In this document: one piece after another, positions 32,501 to 47,500 of the stretch
How the letters are laid out: every line of letters begins with the position of its first letter
Position numbering within the stretch: the stretch's first letter is position 1
NCBI GenBank assembly: GCA_907165065.1
Contig: OU015541.1
Span: 4,836,001 to 4,900,000, forward strand
Direction: 5' to 3'
DNA: 64,000 bases
DNA from: Caprimulgus europaeus
Lineage: Eukaryota; Chordata; Aves; Caprimulgiformes; Caprimulgidae
Notes under the pieces: generated by a model
Told to the model about the DNA's origin: nothing
What the model saw: the letters and a program-made list of their open reading frames with translations, nothing else
The model's database searches: none
Position numbers and translations under genes: made by a program

Positions 32501-35500
32501 CTGTGATGCTGATGTGGACATGACTGGGTGAGTTCTGTGTTTTCTATTTTCATTGTTTTTTCATCTGGGGACTCATAGCCCAACATGGGACTCACCTCAG
32601 TGAGGTGACTGTAAACTCCCCTGGGAGCACTAACATAGTGCACCATGTCTGTTGTGTCACAGTAATGGTGTCTTTTTAGTTGATTTAAATTTAGATAGCT
32701 GTTTCTTGCTTTTGAGAAAATAATCTGATCTAATTAATGTTGTTGTGTTCTTGGGCAATATTAAAATCAGGTTTGGGTATTTTTGTGCTGTGTATTGAGG
32801 AAGGAGTGCTCCCTCTGAGTGCCTCCACACAGCCAGGCATTTCTGGGAAGTCCTTGAAAGCTTTCTTGAAAACTCTCAAGCAACTTGCAAGCAAGTCCCA
32901 TCTCTGTCCATATCCCCCATGGTGTAAATGTATGGACTGTTGATGTTGCCATGGTTTCATGCTAAGAGAGCTCCAGGAATTTGCTTCCCTGTTAGCTTAA
33001 ACCAAGGGATGCCAAGAGCAGAGGTAAGCAGAGCTGAACCGGCAGTGCCTCAGCTGAGACAACTGCAGCTGTCTCGGGGAAACTGAGCAGAACTGGAAGC
33101 ACCAATGTTGCTTCCCTGTATGTGATGTTTGGATACAGTTCAGTTTGCTGTACGTGTGTCAGTGATGCTTCAAGTCTAGATAGAGACCAAAATCTGAATA
33201 TTTTCTTATAATGCTAAAGCAGTTACCATAAGTTGGGGGGAAGGAGCAACACATGGACACACAACACTACATGAACAGCTGTTTCTTAAGTTCAGAAAAA
33301 TAACAAAGTTTATGTGTTATTGTTCTGTGCAAAGTGAGCATAAACATTCAAGCACCAGGTGCTCTTCAGCTGTTTGAAGTTTGGGGAGTGTTCTGGGGGT
33401 ATTTTCAGATTACCTTTAGAATGTTTTCTCCAGTAATTTGGGCTTAGAAAGATAACTGGATGAATTTATATATTTCCATCTCTTGGAAGCCAAAGACTTT
33501 GCCTGCTCCTGCATCCTCTGCAGTGTTACTCCTGAGGGTGAGAGGAGCAGGTCGGTGCAGGTTAGCTCAGTCACCTGTGGTTCGCGCCCAGAACACCCTG
33601 CAGGTATGGCCATGTGGGCTCTTGGTCTCAAAGTACCTTGGGTGCTGAGAATCTGCACATGGCCTCAAGATATTTGTTTTCTCCATGCAATGTGCACATG
33701 GGTAATCCTGTGACATTCTGGCGTGGTCCATGCTGCTCTGAGAGGGGCAATGAATCTATGCTTGTCTGGCTGTTTCCCTTGAGGTACATGTGTGGTGTAT
33801 AATTGTAGTAAACAGGCTGCCCAGGGAGATAATGAGCACTGCCCCTACCAGCCCCATGGGTGGGGAAATCTCTGTTGGCTGGTCTGGTGGAGTGGGCTGC
33901 AGCCCTCCAACGCAAGAGCCTGGTTTGAGGTCCTGCTGACTCACGTGTTCAAGACACACACAAGTGCAGACACTGGAGCTGGCTTCAAGAGGAAAACCAC
34001 TAATTGCTCATCCCCTCTGGAGCAAGGTCACATGCTCATGAGCCCAGTGACTCTTACACGTGCCTGTGACTGCTGATCAATAGAGACTTCACACATATTG
34101 TCTCCTTCATATTCAAGGGAAGTAATGTCTTGGGACAAGCATTATACCAGGGTTGATGGTATTGGACTGTTACAGGCGACTCTCAATCCTCAGCAGTCTG
34201 AGGATTTGCATGTAACCAGGACCACAGGGTCTGCTATCAGATGGGCAATGCATCAACATGTCCTGCAAGCAGGAGATGCTGCCAAGTTCTCTGTCCTCAT
34301 AGTTAACCTCAGGGGTGTCTGCTTTGTCCGTTGTGGGAACTGCATCTCAGCAAAGCCAGAGCAAGCTGCGGGCGTGCAAGTATGGGCACAGAATAGCTGA
34401 TGAGAGACAAACTGGGAACAGGTACAGCCCACCTGTATGCATATGGGGCTATGCTGATTCCCACACCTCATACAGTCCATGTTTTCTAGCTCCTCTTACC
34501 ACTCTGCAGTCTCAGAGCAAGGATCTCTGCAGACCCTAGCAAGTGTTCAGCAGAATCCACTGCAAAAAAGCTCACGTTCTTGGTTCATGGGGTTTCTTAT
34601 CTGTACCCAAAATGTGTTTGTTTCCCAACTATATTTCTGCATGGAGTCTGTTGCACAGTATCTCTATGTATGATTGTCATAAAACTGGATTTCTGTCGCA
34701 TTTATAGCTGAAGCCAAAAGACATACTACTGAATCCTTTTTCTGCTTTTCCTTATGCAAATCCATGTGATTCTGATAATCTTCTAAAAAGGGAGGGGTAG
34801 ACTGGGTAGACTTGGGCGTGTGCATGTGCCTGTGGACTCTGGAGTAACAAATGAGCAATCAATCCAGGCTTCAGTGAGTGAGCTGTAGCCAGCAGCAACT
34901 GCATTGATTGTCTCTTGTGACAGACAGTTTTGCAGATAGAGTTGGGAGGGGTGGTGGTGCAGAGGATCCTTCTCATAGGAGAGCTCCCGCCCAGGCAAAG
35001 GGAGGAGAAACAGGAATGCCCTGTGCTTGCTCCTCATGAAGGAGCTTGTGTCTGCTGCCCATCAGGAGGTAAAGGCTCAGCCTCTTCAGTTGGCATCTCT
35101 CCTATCAGAACATCATGTTCAATTCAACAAGAAGTTTATTTTCATCCTTCCTCTAAGTAGCTGTGAGGAGGCTGTGTGCCAAGGCTTTGAGTCACCCACA
35201 CGCTGCACTGTGGCAGTGCAGTACTGCTTGCAGTGTACAATTATGGGTAGTAGTAAATCCTTGGTAGGAGGGACTTGCTTCTTACAGTCTGTACAAAATT
35301 AGAAGGCAGACACTGAGACACAAACATGTTTTTACCCCAAGGTGATTCTGAAGCATGTAAAAAGTGGTAGATGAGTGATGTGCTGGCGTTTCCCGTAACA
35401 GTGTAAGAGTAGTTGCTGGGAATCTCTGCTATTAGGAGGCTAAAGAGCAGTATGAAAAGGGTGAGTTGGTATGGTAGATTCTGCAAGTTGCATGCAAAAA

Positions 35501-38500
35501 CTTTACTGCTTTCAAATTGCCTAAGATTTGTGTCCGTGTCCCTTCAAAAACTGTTTTTTGCATTCAAATAAGAAAACTACCTTTGGGTGTCCGGTAGAAG
35601 ATACTGGATAAATGCAGAGACCGTATATATGTTGCCTTAAATTACATATCTTATTCATGTGTTTGGCCTTTAGTTCTGTCTGGCTTTTCAAGTTTGCAAA
35701 TCGACAAGAGTTCAGTTAATTATGTTGTCTCTCATCTCCCAGGCAATTACAGTTGTCTGTCACTATAATTCCTATAATAGAAGCCCTGCAATGAGGAGTT
35801 CAGATTTCAGTTGGAATAAAAACTACATACTTGCCCAGCGTGACCCTTGTACCATAACCCACTGTCCCTGAACGACCTGCATCCTTGTCACAGGTTTGCT
35901 ATTGCATAGTGTTACGTGGTGATAAGCACTGTGTGGGCTGAAATACACCAACAGAGCCAGTATCTAATGAGGTGAGAGGATTCAGATGGAGAAGGCCTTA
36001 CAGTTATCACTGTTTTCACCACCTGTGAAAGCCCCGCTGCATTTGGCTTTTGGTTTCATAGTTTTCTCAATGTGTGAGGAAGAATGGCCAGATACAGGGG
36101 GAGAGCAGAGCCTGTCTCAGTTCAAAGGCCTGCTGCAAAGTTCAGTGAAGATGCTGAGCATCCTTCCATCACCTCCAGGAGGCTTTTGCTTTCATACTTC
36201 TCTCAACATGCAGTTAAGGACTCTTGGGGGATGTTGTGGCACATTCCAGGACCAACATAAGAGTTTTAATTTTCAGTTGAGCTGTTAGTTAATATATAGA
36301 ACCAACGTATCTGCATTAGGGTGTAAATGTAATAGCTTGTTTCAGAGCAGGAGCTTTCTCCTCTCCCTTCCATCTGCTCCCCTACTCTGTGGTTTAACAG
36401 AGCTGCTAGACAGTGGATCTGTCCTGCCTGTAATAGAATTACAATATTTAGTCATTAGTGTGACAAAAGTACAACTGATTATTCAGCCAAAGACATGCTT
36501 CAAGGCTGTGCTTTGATGAATATTTCTTTTGGTAGCAATGTCGGCGTGAGCTGCGCTACCACTTGCTTCTGCTTCTGCTTTGCCTTGCAGCTGGGCAGGG
36601 AACTGGTTTGGGAAATACATTCAAGCTAAAAATAGCTCAACAAGAAAAACTGCTGAAAGAACACGCTCTTCAAATAACAGTGCAAGTAGTGCAGACTCCC
36701 AGTGCAACTCCCTGCTGAAGGCTGATGAGGGCTCAAGGCTGTGTATTAAAATGTATGTTGAAGGGTCTTCCAACTGAAACCACATGCTGGTTATGACCCA
36801 GGTCACACTGTGCAGGTCACTGAAAATTGCGAATAATGTTTCATTGCAAAGCAATATATCCCACACACGCACACAAAAAAAAGCAATAAAGCAATGTTAC
36901 ATATCTCAGATTCGGGCAAATTGAGAACATTGTGGGTTTGATGCTTCAGGACAAGCAAAAAATGGAATTACATAAATCCCAGGGGTTTAGTACTATCCCA
37001 TTACGTATGTATTACCATTATATTATTTTAAATAAAGACAGCTGCTACTGCTAAAGTGATACTAAAACCAGCTCTGAGAGCAAGTCCTTGAGCAAGGCCT
37101 TGCAAGTCAACCTCTAGTAGAGCAGAAGCAAATCTTAGTCCAGTGGTATGGACTGACACTTTACTAAGACTTTCCAAATCTCATGGAACAGTTGCATACT
37201 CCTGGGTGCTTAGTGGGTAATCATATGTATGAAAAGAAACAAAGAAACAAACAAAAAGTTAGGTTTTAACTTCACTGTGTAAATGATCCTTAATACAATG
37301 CTTGTGCTTAGTCTCCTCCAGGGAGACTGAGGCTGGGTTGCCGGCTGTTGCACAGCCTGTGTTAAGAACTGCAGTGCTGTCCGTTTAACCTATAAACAGT
37401 TGTCCCTACCAACAAATGCCACTACGATGTACAACTGTGAGATGTGGGTCACTGGAAGAAACCACAGCTGGATTTTCAGAGAGCAGACAAAGAAGTATTG
37501 GTATGCATAGCTTGTCAGCCTGCCTCTGCTGACTGTATGTAAATTTCTCCTCCACCCCCTCATTTAATGCCAAATAACTTGAGAATGACCATTCTTGCCA
37601 TGGATACGAGCTGCTGAGAACTTCCTCGTGCAGTGTGAGTTCTGGAGAATACAGTTCTCTGTTCACTGAAACCTGTATTTGTATATAAAGGACTCCTTGG
37701 TGATCTGCAAAATCTGTGAAGTGCCAAGTGTCCACAGGTATATTTGCTGTTGCAAGGTGTTGGATAAAGCAACAGTAAGGATTTACCCCAGAGCTGGTGG
37801 TACCGAGCTGTGTGAGCCCACTGACCCAGCAGCCTCAAACCCAAACAGGAAAGGGCATGCCGTTGCAAACTGGTTGTAAAGTCAGGCTTTATGCCAAAGG
37901 AGAGCTTTCTTAATCACTGGAGTAATTCAAGGAAAATGGAGCACTCTCTTGGTTTTGTGTAATCCCTAAAGAAAAAAAAAATAAATGATAGTGATTCCTA
38001 AAGTTGCAAATGTTTCTGGGACAGACAGTCCCTGCTGGCACCGTTTGTATGACTGCACACCTGCTACCAAATTGCTGGGATCTCTCTGGGAACACTCTCC
38101 CTGGCAACACAAGTACTTTCTAGTTCTCTCCTGCCACTCACCCACGCAGCATCTCCAAAAGGATGGGATATCCCTGCCTTCACATAGCACAGCACCATCT
38201 GTTGTACTGTTTTCCGTTTCTCTCACGCACGCTATTGTTAGCCCAGCATTTTTCAGCACAGAGCTAGACCAGCAGCTTGCCCTCATGCTGTCACTGGCCA
38301 GGGCCACACAGCCTTTGCCCACAGCGTGCTCTGAATCCTGCTGCTTTACTGCATTCTCATTTATTTTATTTTAATATTTTGCTTTTTTCAAAATGCCTCT
38401 TGAGGTTATCTGTTGATTTTTTTCAGTGCAAAGAGTGTTCCTGCTATCAGTGTGCAGAGTGAAATAAGAAATTCCATTGACAGCTCAAAGATGTGGCCCA

Positions 38501-41500
38501 AGCACTCTGTAGGAGTGTGATTCTCCTTGTCACAATGACAGGAATAATAATCTATTGTGTAGTTATTTCACCAGCAGATCTCGCAGTGCTCTGCAAAGCT
38601 GGTCTGTATGGTTATCTCTATTGTACAGCACAGGAAAATGTGGCAAAGTGTCTTGTCTGGAAAACCAGACTTGCAGACGCTCCAGGGTTTTATTCACTTC
38701 CCACTGCAAATGGTATTTTAGTGATTCTGGTTCACTTTGGTTTAAAATTGGGCTGTGTGAGGAGTATGACTCGTCACTTCATGCCACAAAGCATGGCACT
38801 GAGCATTACAGATAGGCTAACTTACATGAGGATTTGAATTTAAAAATGCCATCCTTATATTCTGTCTGGTTTTCCCCAAAGCTTTTTGGGACCTTCCTTA
38901 GTTCTGTTTAGGATCCTGTGTTTAGTTATGGTGATGTAAATCCAAATACAGGTTGCTGGCAAATTTCAGTCAGGACAGCAAATTCTCAGCTTTTGAAATC
39001 TGGGTTCCTCAACTGAATAAAATGTAGGAATTTTATTATGTAACATTTCCTATTGACCTGAGCATTTAGTTTTGACATTATCACTGTGATTTGTTGTGGT
39101 ACAACATACATTGTCTTTTACTGTCAAAGTGCCAGGCTGTGACTGAAAACCTTTGTGAAGTCTCAGTCTTCTTGGGAAAGAAAGGATCCAATCTTGCCAC
39201 ATCCATGTCTCCTTAGAGTGGCTTTCTGCCTGCTGAGTGACCACCAGGATAGGGGAGAGCTAAGCAGAGCAATGTAAAGTGGCAGTGACTTCATCAAAGC
39301 TACACCAGGCCTTTTCTCTCTGCAAATGATCTCCATCATACGCTGGTTTCCTCGGCTTTGCAGCATGTTTTTTCACTGCAGCTGATGTACAAGTCTCAGG
39401 CAATGCTGCATTTGAGTGCTGGGCCTCTGCTCCACCAGAAAGTCCCTGCTAACCCTGAGCTTCCTGCTCCAATCACCCCTGTAGACCTAAGCGTGGTGTT
39501 TCTGCACACCTATCATTCTCTGGTGACTTCTTCCTTTATGTTGTAAACAGGCTGCAAAAAGATATCTTTAATAATTGCATGATGCCTATAAATATGACTT
39601 TCCTTACCACATTAGTACTGGTTTGTTTAACCTTTTCTTGAGAAGGAGAATTTTTCCCATCTTGGGTGGTAATTGGAAGTACTGCAGCCGCTCCCTGTGA
39701 TAATTATAATAACAAGGCTGCAGTGCAGCCTGGTCAGAATGTGGCTTTTGCAGACACCCTCAAATTAGCCTGATCTCTTTGCAATAGACCAGCTGCTATC
39801 TGGAGAGACTGTTGTGAGATTCTGGCTCTTTCTTTCTTTTTTTTTTTTTTAAACATGATTTCTGAAAAACTAATGAAGTATTAATTCATTCAGAATTTAA
39901 TTTGCTTACTGAATATGATCATCTCAAGCGAATGACAATGGCTGTTCATCTGTGAGCAACGTAGTCTTGATTTTGAGGGCTTTTTTTCAGCAATGTAGCA
40001 CTCATTTTTATTCTGGTGTTTGTCTCTTGGCTGAGTGGTATTTTGTATAGTTTTAACAAAACAAAATAACTGTCACATCTTTGTACAACAATGGACTAAC
40101 TAGACTGAGGTAACCTATTTCTAATGGGATTTAAGACTCAGATTTTACCACCATGCTGGTTCTTCAAGCAGGTGTGTTTCCTGGTTGCTTGATACAGTCC
40201 TCTGCATAAGTGGACTTTCAACAGGAGGTCCTCAACCTCCAAAGATGTTGTCTGTTTCTTTTTCATTTTGCTGGATAAATACTTCATCATGGATTGATAA
40301 ATCTAGGAGTCCTTTTTTTTGTCTTTTGGTGTGTTATATGCAACAGATAAAAATGATAGTGCTTTCCAGGAAAAAAACACTCTCCAGAGTCTGGAGAGGT
40401 CAAGGAAGTGCGCTGGCCACTTGGATGACTTAATTATCTTGAAAAACAGGTACCAAAAGAAACTGGCAGTGCTCTGTTTGACCCAAGAAACCCCCACATT
40501 ACACAAATAAACAGAAAAACCCCTGCAAGTCCTGATTATGCAGCTGCAGCATGTGTGATGGGCACAGGCAATGGAATAAAAAAGATTTACCTAGAACTAC
40601 ATTTTAATAATTGATACGACTCTACAATATTTATTAAGTAGTGTTTGAGTAAATGCAATGACCTTCTGTTGTGACCTGTTTTCTCTCCTTCCCTGCTCCC
40701 TATTTTCTAAATATTTATTTCCTTAATTTTTCACCCCCCTCACCTTCTCTAAAGTTATTTTAAAAGGGTAGAAGCTGTGCTAGACTGACCCAGTTTTTCT
40801 ATATGAAAGTGGCAAGCACAAGCTTCTGACTCCTGGGAGGAATGAAGATCTTGAATGAACCAGGCGATGGAAGTTGTGCTCAGAGCCACAGGAGGAGGAA
40901 TATGTAGTAACTCTGTCAGTATTTCCAGGGCCAACTGCACTGTAGTAACTGCAGTTTCTTGGATCACATATGGTGAGCCAGTTCTTGGAAGAGAGTCCAA
41001 AAATATGCTCGAGTTCTTCATGCAAAGGTGCAGATGACTCATCTGACAACACTACCCCATAAATCAGGGATAACACACTGCTGTGATGTGAGCCATATGC
41101 CCTCCAGGTATGGTGAGTGCAAATGTGACACCTCACAATAAGAAAGCTTTGTCTCTTCCCTTCTCCAAACTAAAAGCCACACTACAAATTTTGTGGGAGA
41201 AGTGAATTCTATCTGCTTAGGTATTCTGCAGACAATTCACAGCAACAGTTATGGTGATAATCATTTATATCCAGTCTGCATATATATTTGGTTAGGTTTA
41301 AAAGGAGGCTGGAGGAGAGAACCATCACAACACTAAAACTTCCCCTCTCTCTTTTGTTCTTACATGCTTTCAAGTGGCAAGTATGGAGTACATTAAACTG
41401 AAAAACACGCAGCCAAACCCCCTTCTGGCTGAGATTTTGCTTATACCAGTTCATGGTCTTTCAGATATGCACTGTCCCTCCTGCCTTGCTTCTGTTCAAT

Positions 41501-44500
41501 CACAGGTAAGTCAGTGCTTGGCTTTCAAGTACATAAAATATTTCTCCTGAATTTCATGAACAGATTTAAAACAAAAAAATCTAATCCTAAATAATCTCAG
41601 TTACACAGCAGCCATCCCCACAAATGGTGAGCGCTGCCGCTGTGAGTGCATGAATCCCTGCTCAGCCCCTGGTTTATCAGTCGCTCACAACTGCTACAGC
41701 ACCTTGTCCTGCTCAGGTTTTTGTCATAAAGCAGCACAAATGGCTGTGACAAGCAGAGCAGCTTACTTTGGTCCCTATCGATTAAGCTCTGCAAATTAAA
41801 TTAAAAGTAATTTCTTTCTGTAATTACTGTGCTGCAGAACCAAACTACCTGAAGGACCTGAATCATAATCCAGTGTAAGGTGAAGCATTACAGAGCATTA
41901 CTGGCTCTCTGCAGATATCCTTTTTTTGTTGTTTTTTATGATCACTGGTCACTTTACAGGGCTAGGGCCCAGCTCTTCAGGCACGTGTCGATGCCTCATT
42001 TCTGAGAGAGGGTCTGAGCATGAACACTGCTATTTGTAGGCAGTTTGGCAGGGCAAAACAAGTGCACTAATTTCTTCCCTAAAATGTTTTTCCTTATTTA
42101 ATTACACTTGCTTTAGCAATTTTCCTGCAAGCTTATTTACATAATTATGTTCCCTTGTGATAAACTACAGCTCTCTGAACCCTGGTTTTTTTATTTCTCG
42201 TTTCACCTGTGCCACTTATGCCAGAAGATCTATTTGAGGAATTGACTCTGTGTCCCAGAAAAGGCCCTGGATATTCCTTTCTGTGTGTACACCTGCTGCC
42301 CTGTTCTTTCCTTTCCTGCTGTGCATTGACCTGCTGCCCTTGCCTCCCCTGTGTCATGGAAAACCTGTTTGATTATGATTTCCCAGCACTGGAGCCAAGG
42401 CAGTAGAACAGAGCAGTGTAAGGAGTTGGTGTCTTCCCAGAAGACAATCTGTCACCAGCCATCCCCTGGACACGTGAAGCTTTTTCTTGTCTGTGAGCAG
42501 AAGTGGCTGCCCTGTACGATGACACTTCCCTGTGTTTGCACAAAGCAATTACCCAACATTTTCAACAGGAGGTGGGTGCTGTAATACAAACCTGCACTGA
42601 GAGCAGCTTTGAGTTGTGTGCATGTTGTTCAAATCAAAAACTGACACACGGGACTAAATCTTCTCTGTTGCAGCCCTTTATAAATGAATTAATATGTTCA
42701 AAAATTCTTGCCAAAAAAGCTGCGGGCTGGTCTGAGGCAGCAAATTGCTCTTTCTGGTTCAGCTGCAGATCATGTCTCTTGCCCAGAGCTGATAGGGTGC
42801 TCCATAATTAATTGTGCCTGCGCTGTGCTTCGTTACTGAAGCACCCAAGTACCTCTGGTTAAAGAGCTTCTGTCCAGAGGGTCCGATATGATCACACACT
42901 CATGGTGGTTAGGTTTGTTACTTGCTGACCAGGGATTCACATTAATGAAGTTCATTCTATTTTTGCAAGTGTAATACCTGGAAGGGAACAAAGGCTACCT
43001 TTCTCAAGAGCTCTTCAGCCTTTAAGAGAAAGGGACAGGGTAGTCAAGGGTATGGCATGTACAGATGTACTTGAACCTCTTCTAAAACGTGTATTTGAGC
43101 TGCACTGCAGCTCCCTTGGACCTGAAAAGCCCTGTAAACAGGAGGCTAAACTCCATTGTTTGGAGATGTTAAAACATGAGCTTTCTCCCTTTCCTCCTGA
43201 TTTTTATCCTTGAAGGCTGTCTCGGAGTAATTCTGGCAGCAGACACTAAACCTCAGCCCCCTTGACTGTGAGGCCAGTGCTGTCTGTCTTGGGGTATGTA
43301 ACAGGGTTTCCAAATGTGGGTCACTGCCTGACACCAAGCAAGGGCATGGGGAATAGTAATGCCTATGGGATCCAGACATCTAAATCCTGGAGGCAGCTCC
43401 AAAAAATCTCAGCTATCATTTGCACCTCCCTCATTCTTCCAAACCTTCCCCCCCAGCCCCATAACATTTTTCTTTTCTGTAGCCTGAAAAGCTGAGCCTG
43501 TCATACAAAAGGAACAAAACATGAAAAAAATCCCAAATCCTCACACAAGCACCAGGTTTAAGAAGCACTCGGGCACTGTGCAAGCTGTTAATATACTGCA
43601 GCCACATGCCAATCTCCAACAGCAACCCCCGAGCCGGTCCCGGCTGCCAGCATCTTGTCTTGGTGTCTAGTGCAGAGGGAGGAGAACGGGAGACTCCCTC
43701 GGCTTATACACATGCCCACAGAATTAAACTGCAGTTCTATATATATCTCCCCTCTCATGCAAGGAGCTGGGGCTTTCATAGACGCCCACGCTGCGCTCGC
43801 TGGGTTTATTTTTAGCATCAGTGACAAGGTTACGTGGATGATTCCTGCCAAATCAGGATGAAATGCATTACATTGTACACAGCTAATTAGTGGTGACAGC
43901 TGATCTTTTCTTTGTGCCTGCCCCTGCCTTTCTGTTTCTGGAATAAATCTATGTCAAGTCTTCCCAGCCTCCTGAAATCAGGGCAGTTCCCCGATTTCTA
44001 TTTCAGCAAGTGAGAATTTGAGCACAGTCAGAGCTTCATTTAAAAAAACCCAAACAACCCTTTATAATCTCAAGGTGAATTTAGGCTTGTCTCTAAACTC
44101 AGTTCAGTATCTACTTAATACTCTTCTCCAATAGAGCTAGTAGTAGTTTTTAACCCCTCCCTTGGTCAATATTCCCCAGTGCTCTGTGTATTCACCCCAG
44201 TCTCCCACTGAATCTCTGGAGGATCGATGCCTTTTCAGTGAGCAAAGTTGCACTGAGATGTTTCTGTGAGGAAGTGGCACTGGATGTGCCTTTCTTGGGA
44301 AATGGGGCACAGCTTTTGTTTCATCAATAGGTAAAATTCCCCTTTATGATTGTTCTCTGTTGAACTGTCACGCTCTGTGCTTTTAGGCTGCAAATCTGAA
44401 GTGCTGTTTGCTTGGTATTCTCTCTCCAGCAGCACTGTGAACTTCACGCCCTGTTAGATGAGGCTGACATACAAACCAGAGTCTAATCTGGGTGTGCATT

Positions 44501-47500
44501 TAGCTACATCTGCAGTTTCTGGGCAAGTCAACTTGAAAATGCCTTTTCAAGCACCTCAGGGCAGCACTAGAACCACAGATTTCCAGATGTGGTGAAGTAC
44601 TGAATAAAGATACCTCCTTTTCACTTTACACTGCCAAGAAACCTTGCCCCAGCGTGATCCACTTACCCGTGCCAAGATTTTCAATGTGGTGAAGATCAGT
44701 TTTAGGTGCTCAAGTTTTGGTTCCGCTCTGTGTCCACAAAACCATCATTCTTCCTGCCTGACTCCTTTGATGCCCACGTTTCTGTATCTGAATTCCTATC
44801 TCCGTTCTCTTTTAAGTGCCGCTTAATGTATCAAGTCTACTTATGCAAATATCCAAGGAGGTGAAACAGAATATGAAATGAAAATTACAAGTATAATCTT
44901 TCCTGGGAATTCATATTTTCATTGAAACATTAAGTAATAATGGAGTGTCTTTAACTGTGGTTATACAAGGCATACTTGAGAAGTACCAGCCACCCAGGCA
45001 GTTCAAACATTAACTTTCTAAACAGGCAGATATCAAATTTAATTAAACAACCTTTTCCTGCATGAGTCTTCAGTCCAGCAACTGTTTTACTGCTCTAGGT
45101 TTCAGCTTAAACCCTTTCTAGAACAAAGTGGGTCTATAAGACAGAAAGCAGTTATTGCAAATAATCGTACTTGCAAATGTCTTTTCTGTCTCTTGACACA
45201 AAGAGCTCTCAATTCGCTGGATGCCATGGAGGGCTCGTTATCTGCGCTCTGAACACATGCTAATGGGAGCCAAGACCTGTTGGGAGCCCTGTTGCTGAAT
45301 GCAGGGTACAATATTGCATGTGCACACCATGGCCTGGGGCTCTGGGGACACATGGATTAGTAAGAGAAAACACTACTGGAAAGGGAAAATGGAATCCTGC
45401 CATTGTGGATGGAGGAGGAGGGAGATGTGCATGTTTCCATGGCAACAAGTGGTAGACTAAATTGGCTGGGAGCATGAAATATGGGAAATACACTTTTAAA
45501 AAGCAGCCATGGACATAAAGGAATACTTGAATCTGTACTTGTGCTGCTGTCAGTCAATAATAAACCTGAAGTCAATGGACTTACACAGCTGTAATAGTGG
45601 AATCTGGCCCAAAAGATAAGACAGAATTCCTCAATCTCTCTTTTGAGATGGAATGAGTGGGAAAGTGAAGAAAAATAGGGTTTGTAGCTTTGACTGTATA
45701 AACACTCATCAGCGTGATAGCTCAGAGCTGGTTTTCTCAGCAGGTTCACAACTACTGTTGAAATGTATTACAACCAGAACCATTTAAAAAATACAGCTGT
45801 TTTGAGAAAATGTTATACTTTTGTCTCTCCATTTTTGAAGTTACATAGACACTATTATTCAGTATTTTTGGCACATTATATATGTCAGCACAGCTTTCCT
45901 TCTAGAGTACAGAGCTAGGCTGTGTTAACTGTGGGACTGAGGCAATTTGCTAGACAGCTATAGACTTTCAAATCCCTACAAATGTGTTGAAAAATATTGA
46001 TCTTGGAAACAACTGCCTGTTTACTTGCCATTCTTATACAGACAGCCACATAAATACTGAGTCATCTGCCCATATATTATTCTTTTGTGCTTAAGTACAG
46101 GTCTACAGCCTGATGGTACATGTGGATTCATAGCTGAGCTGGCAAGTCTCATTGCTGTTATGAAAGTGTTACTAGTACAGCAGCAACGTGCTCTTATCTG
46201 CATAGGTACTGGCAAAATCGTACAGAGAACAGATATTTTTGTTGGATCCCATTCTCCAGTCAGTGCTTCACACCTGAACGTTTAGCAGTGTGTTCCTTAG
46301 CTATAAACTTCCAAGTTGTCACAAAGAGACAATGCTGCACAAATACCAGTAAAAGGAATGGTACTCAAAACCTCAGGCAAGATTTTCACTCTGCCCAGTG
46401 TGGTTACATTTCCATGCTGCTGCCAGGTTGTGCTCAGAGTTGTGGACTCTGGGGTTGTCTGGGTTTTGTGGGGTGAGAACTAGTCAGCCCTAGTCAGAAG
46501 CTCCGGAGGGATGTCTCTAGGGCTTTGACTCTTTGGCTGTACCAGTACCCATTTTTACTTTTTTTTTTTTTTGGACATGTACTTTTATTTCCTGGTGTAA
46601 ATATTTTCCTGCATGCATCCACCATCTGAGCTTGTTTGCATGATCATGTTCTATTCTGGTGGATGAGTTAAGAGCTGAGCTGAGCTCTCCCAGTGAACAT
46701 ATGTGCTGGAAGTTGTGTGGGAGATTGCTTCCAATCTGTTTTGCCATTCCAGGCTATTCCAACAATCTCTGCACCGTCTGTTCCCCGAGACGTGCTGAAT
46801 CTTCCACGTTCCAGGAGGAAGGAGCTGAATGAAAGCCTGTCTTCTAGCACTTGGAACAAAGATGGCTTGTAGCCATCCTCTAGACATTGCCAATGAGGCT
46901 AATAGCCTGCACCACAGATTGCTCCATAGGACCACAGCAGATAGGATGGAGGCTTCCTTCACTGCATTTACCTATAGACAGTATTTTCTAGCTACCTGTA
47001 ATGACCAGCCTTTTTCTTCACCAGGAGAGCAGTTTCCTTTGTAAGCCCCTGTACTGACACTTGATGTTAGGTATGCCTCCTTTTAAAATAATTCTTTAGC
47101 CTCATTATTAAGCAAACTAAATGGTAAATGAAAAGAAAGGGATAAAGTCTGTAGTTATACCACCTGAAGCTGCAATTCCATTAGACCTTTCACAAGGTAT
47201 TGAAAAGAGATGTGACCTTCTAGGCATTTCAGCAATCTGTGGTGTGGCTGGATAGGAGATAATCTTCTCCATGAATACTCTCTGATGGTCCAGCTTGGTT
47301 TTAGGGATGCAGTGGGATGGAAATATTTTTTTTTTTGTATTTTAAAGCCATAAAATGAGGCTTCTAACCTATGAAGACATTTCACAAACAGTTGACTGGC
47401 CAAAATACTGGAATTAACCATATCAGAGTGCAACTTGAAATATTTCCCTGAAATTAATACAAAAGGCTTGCAAGGTCAAGATGATCAAGGCCATGGTCAA

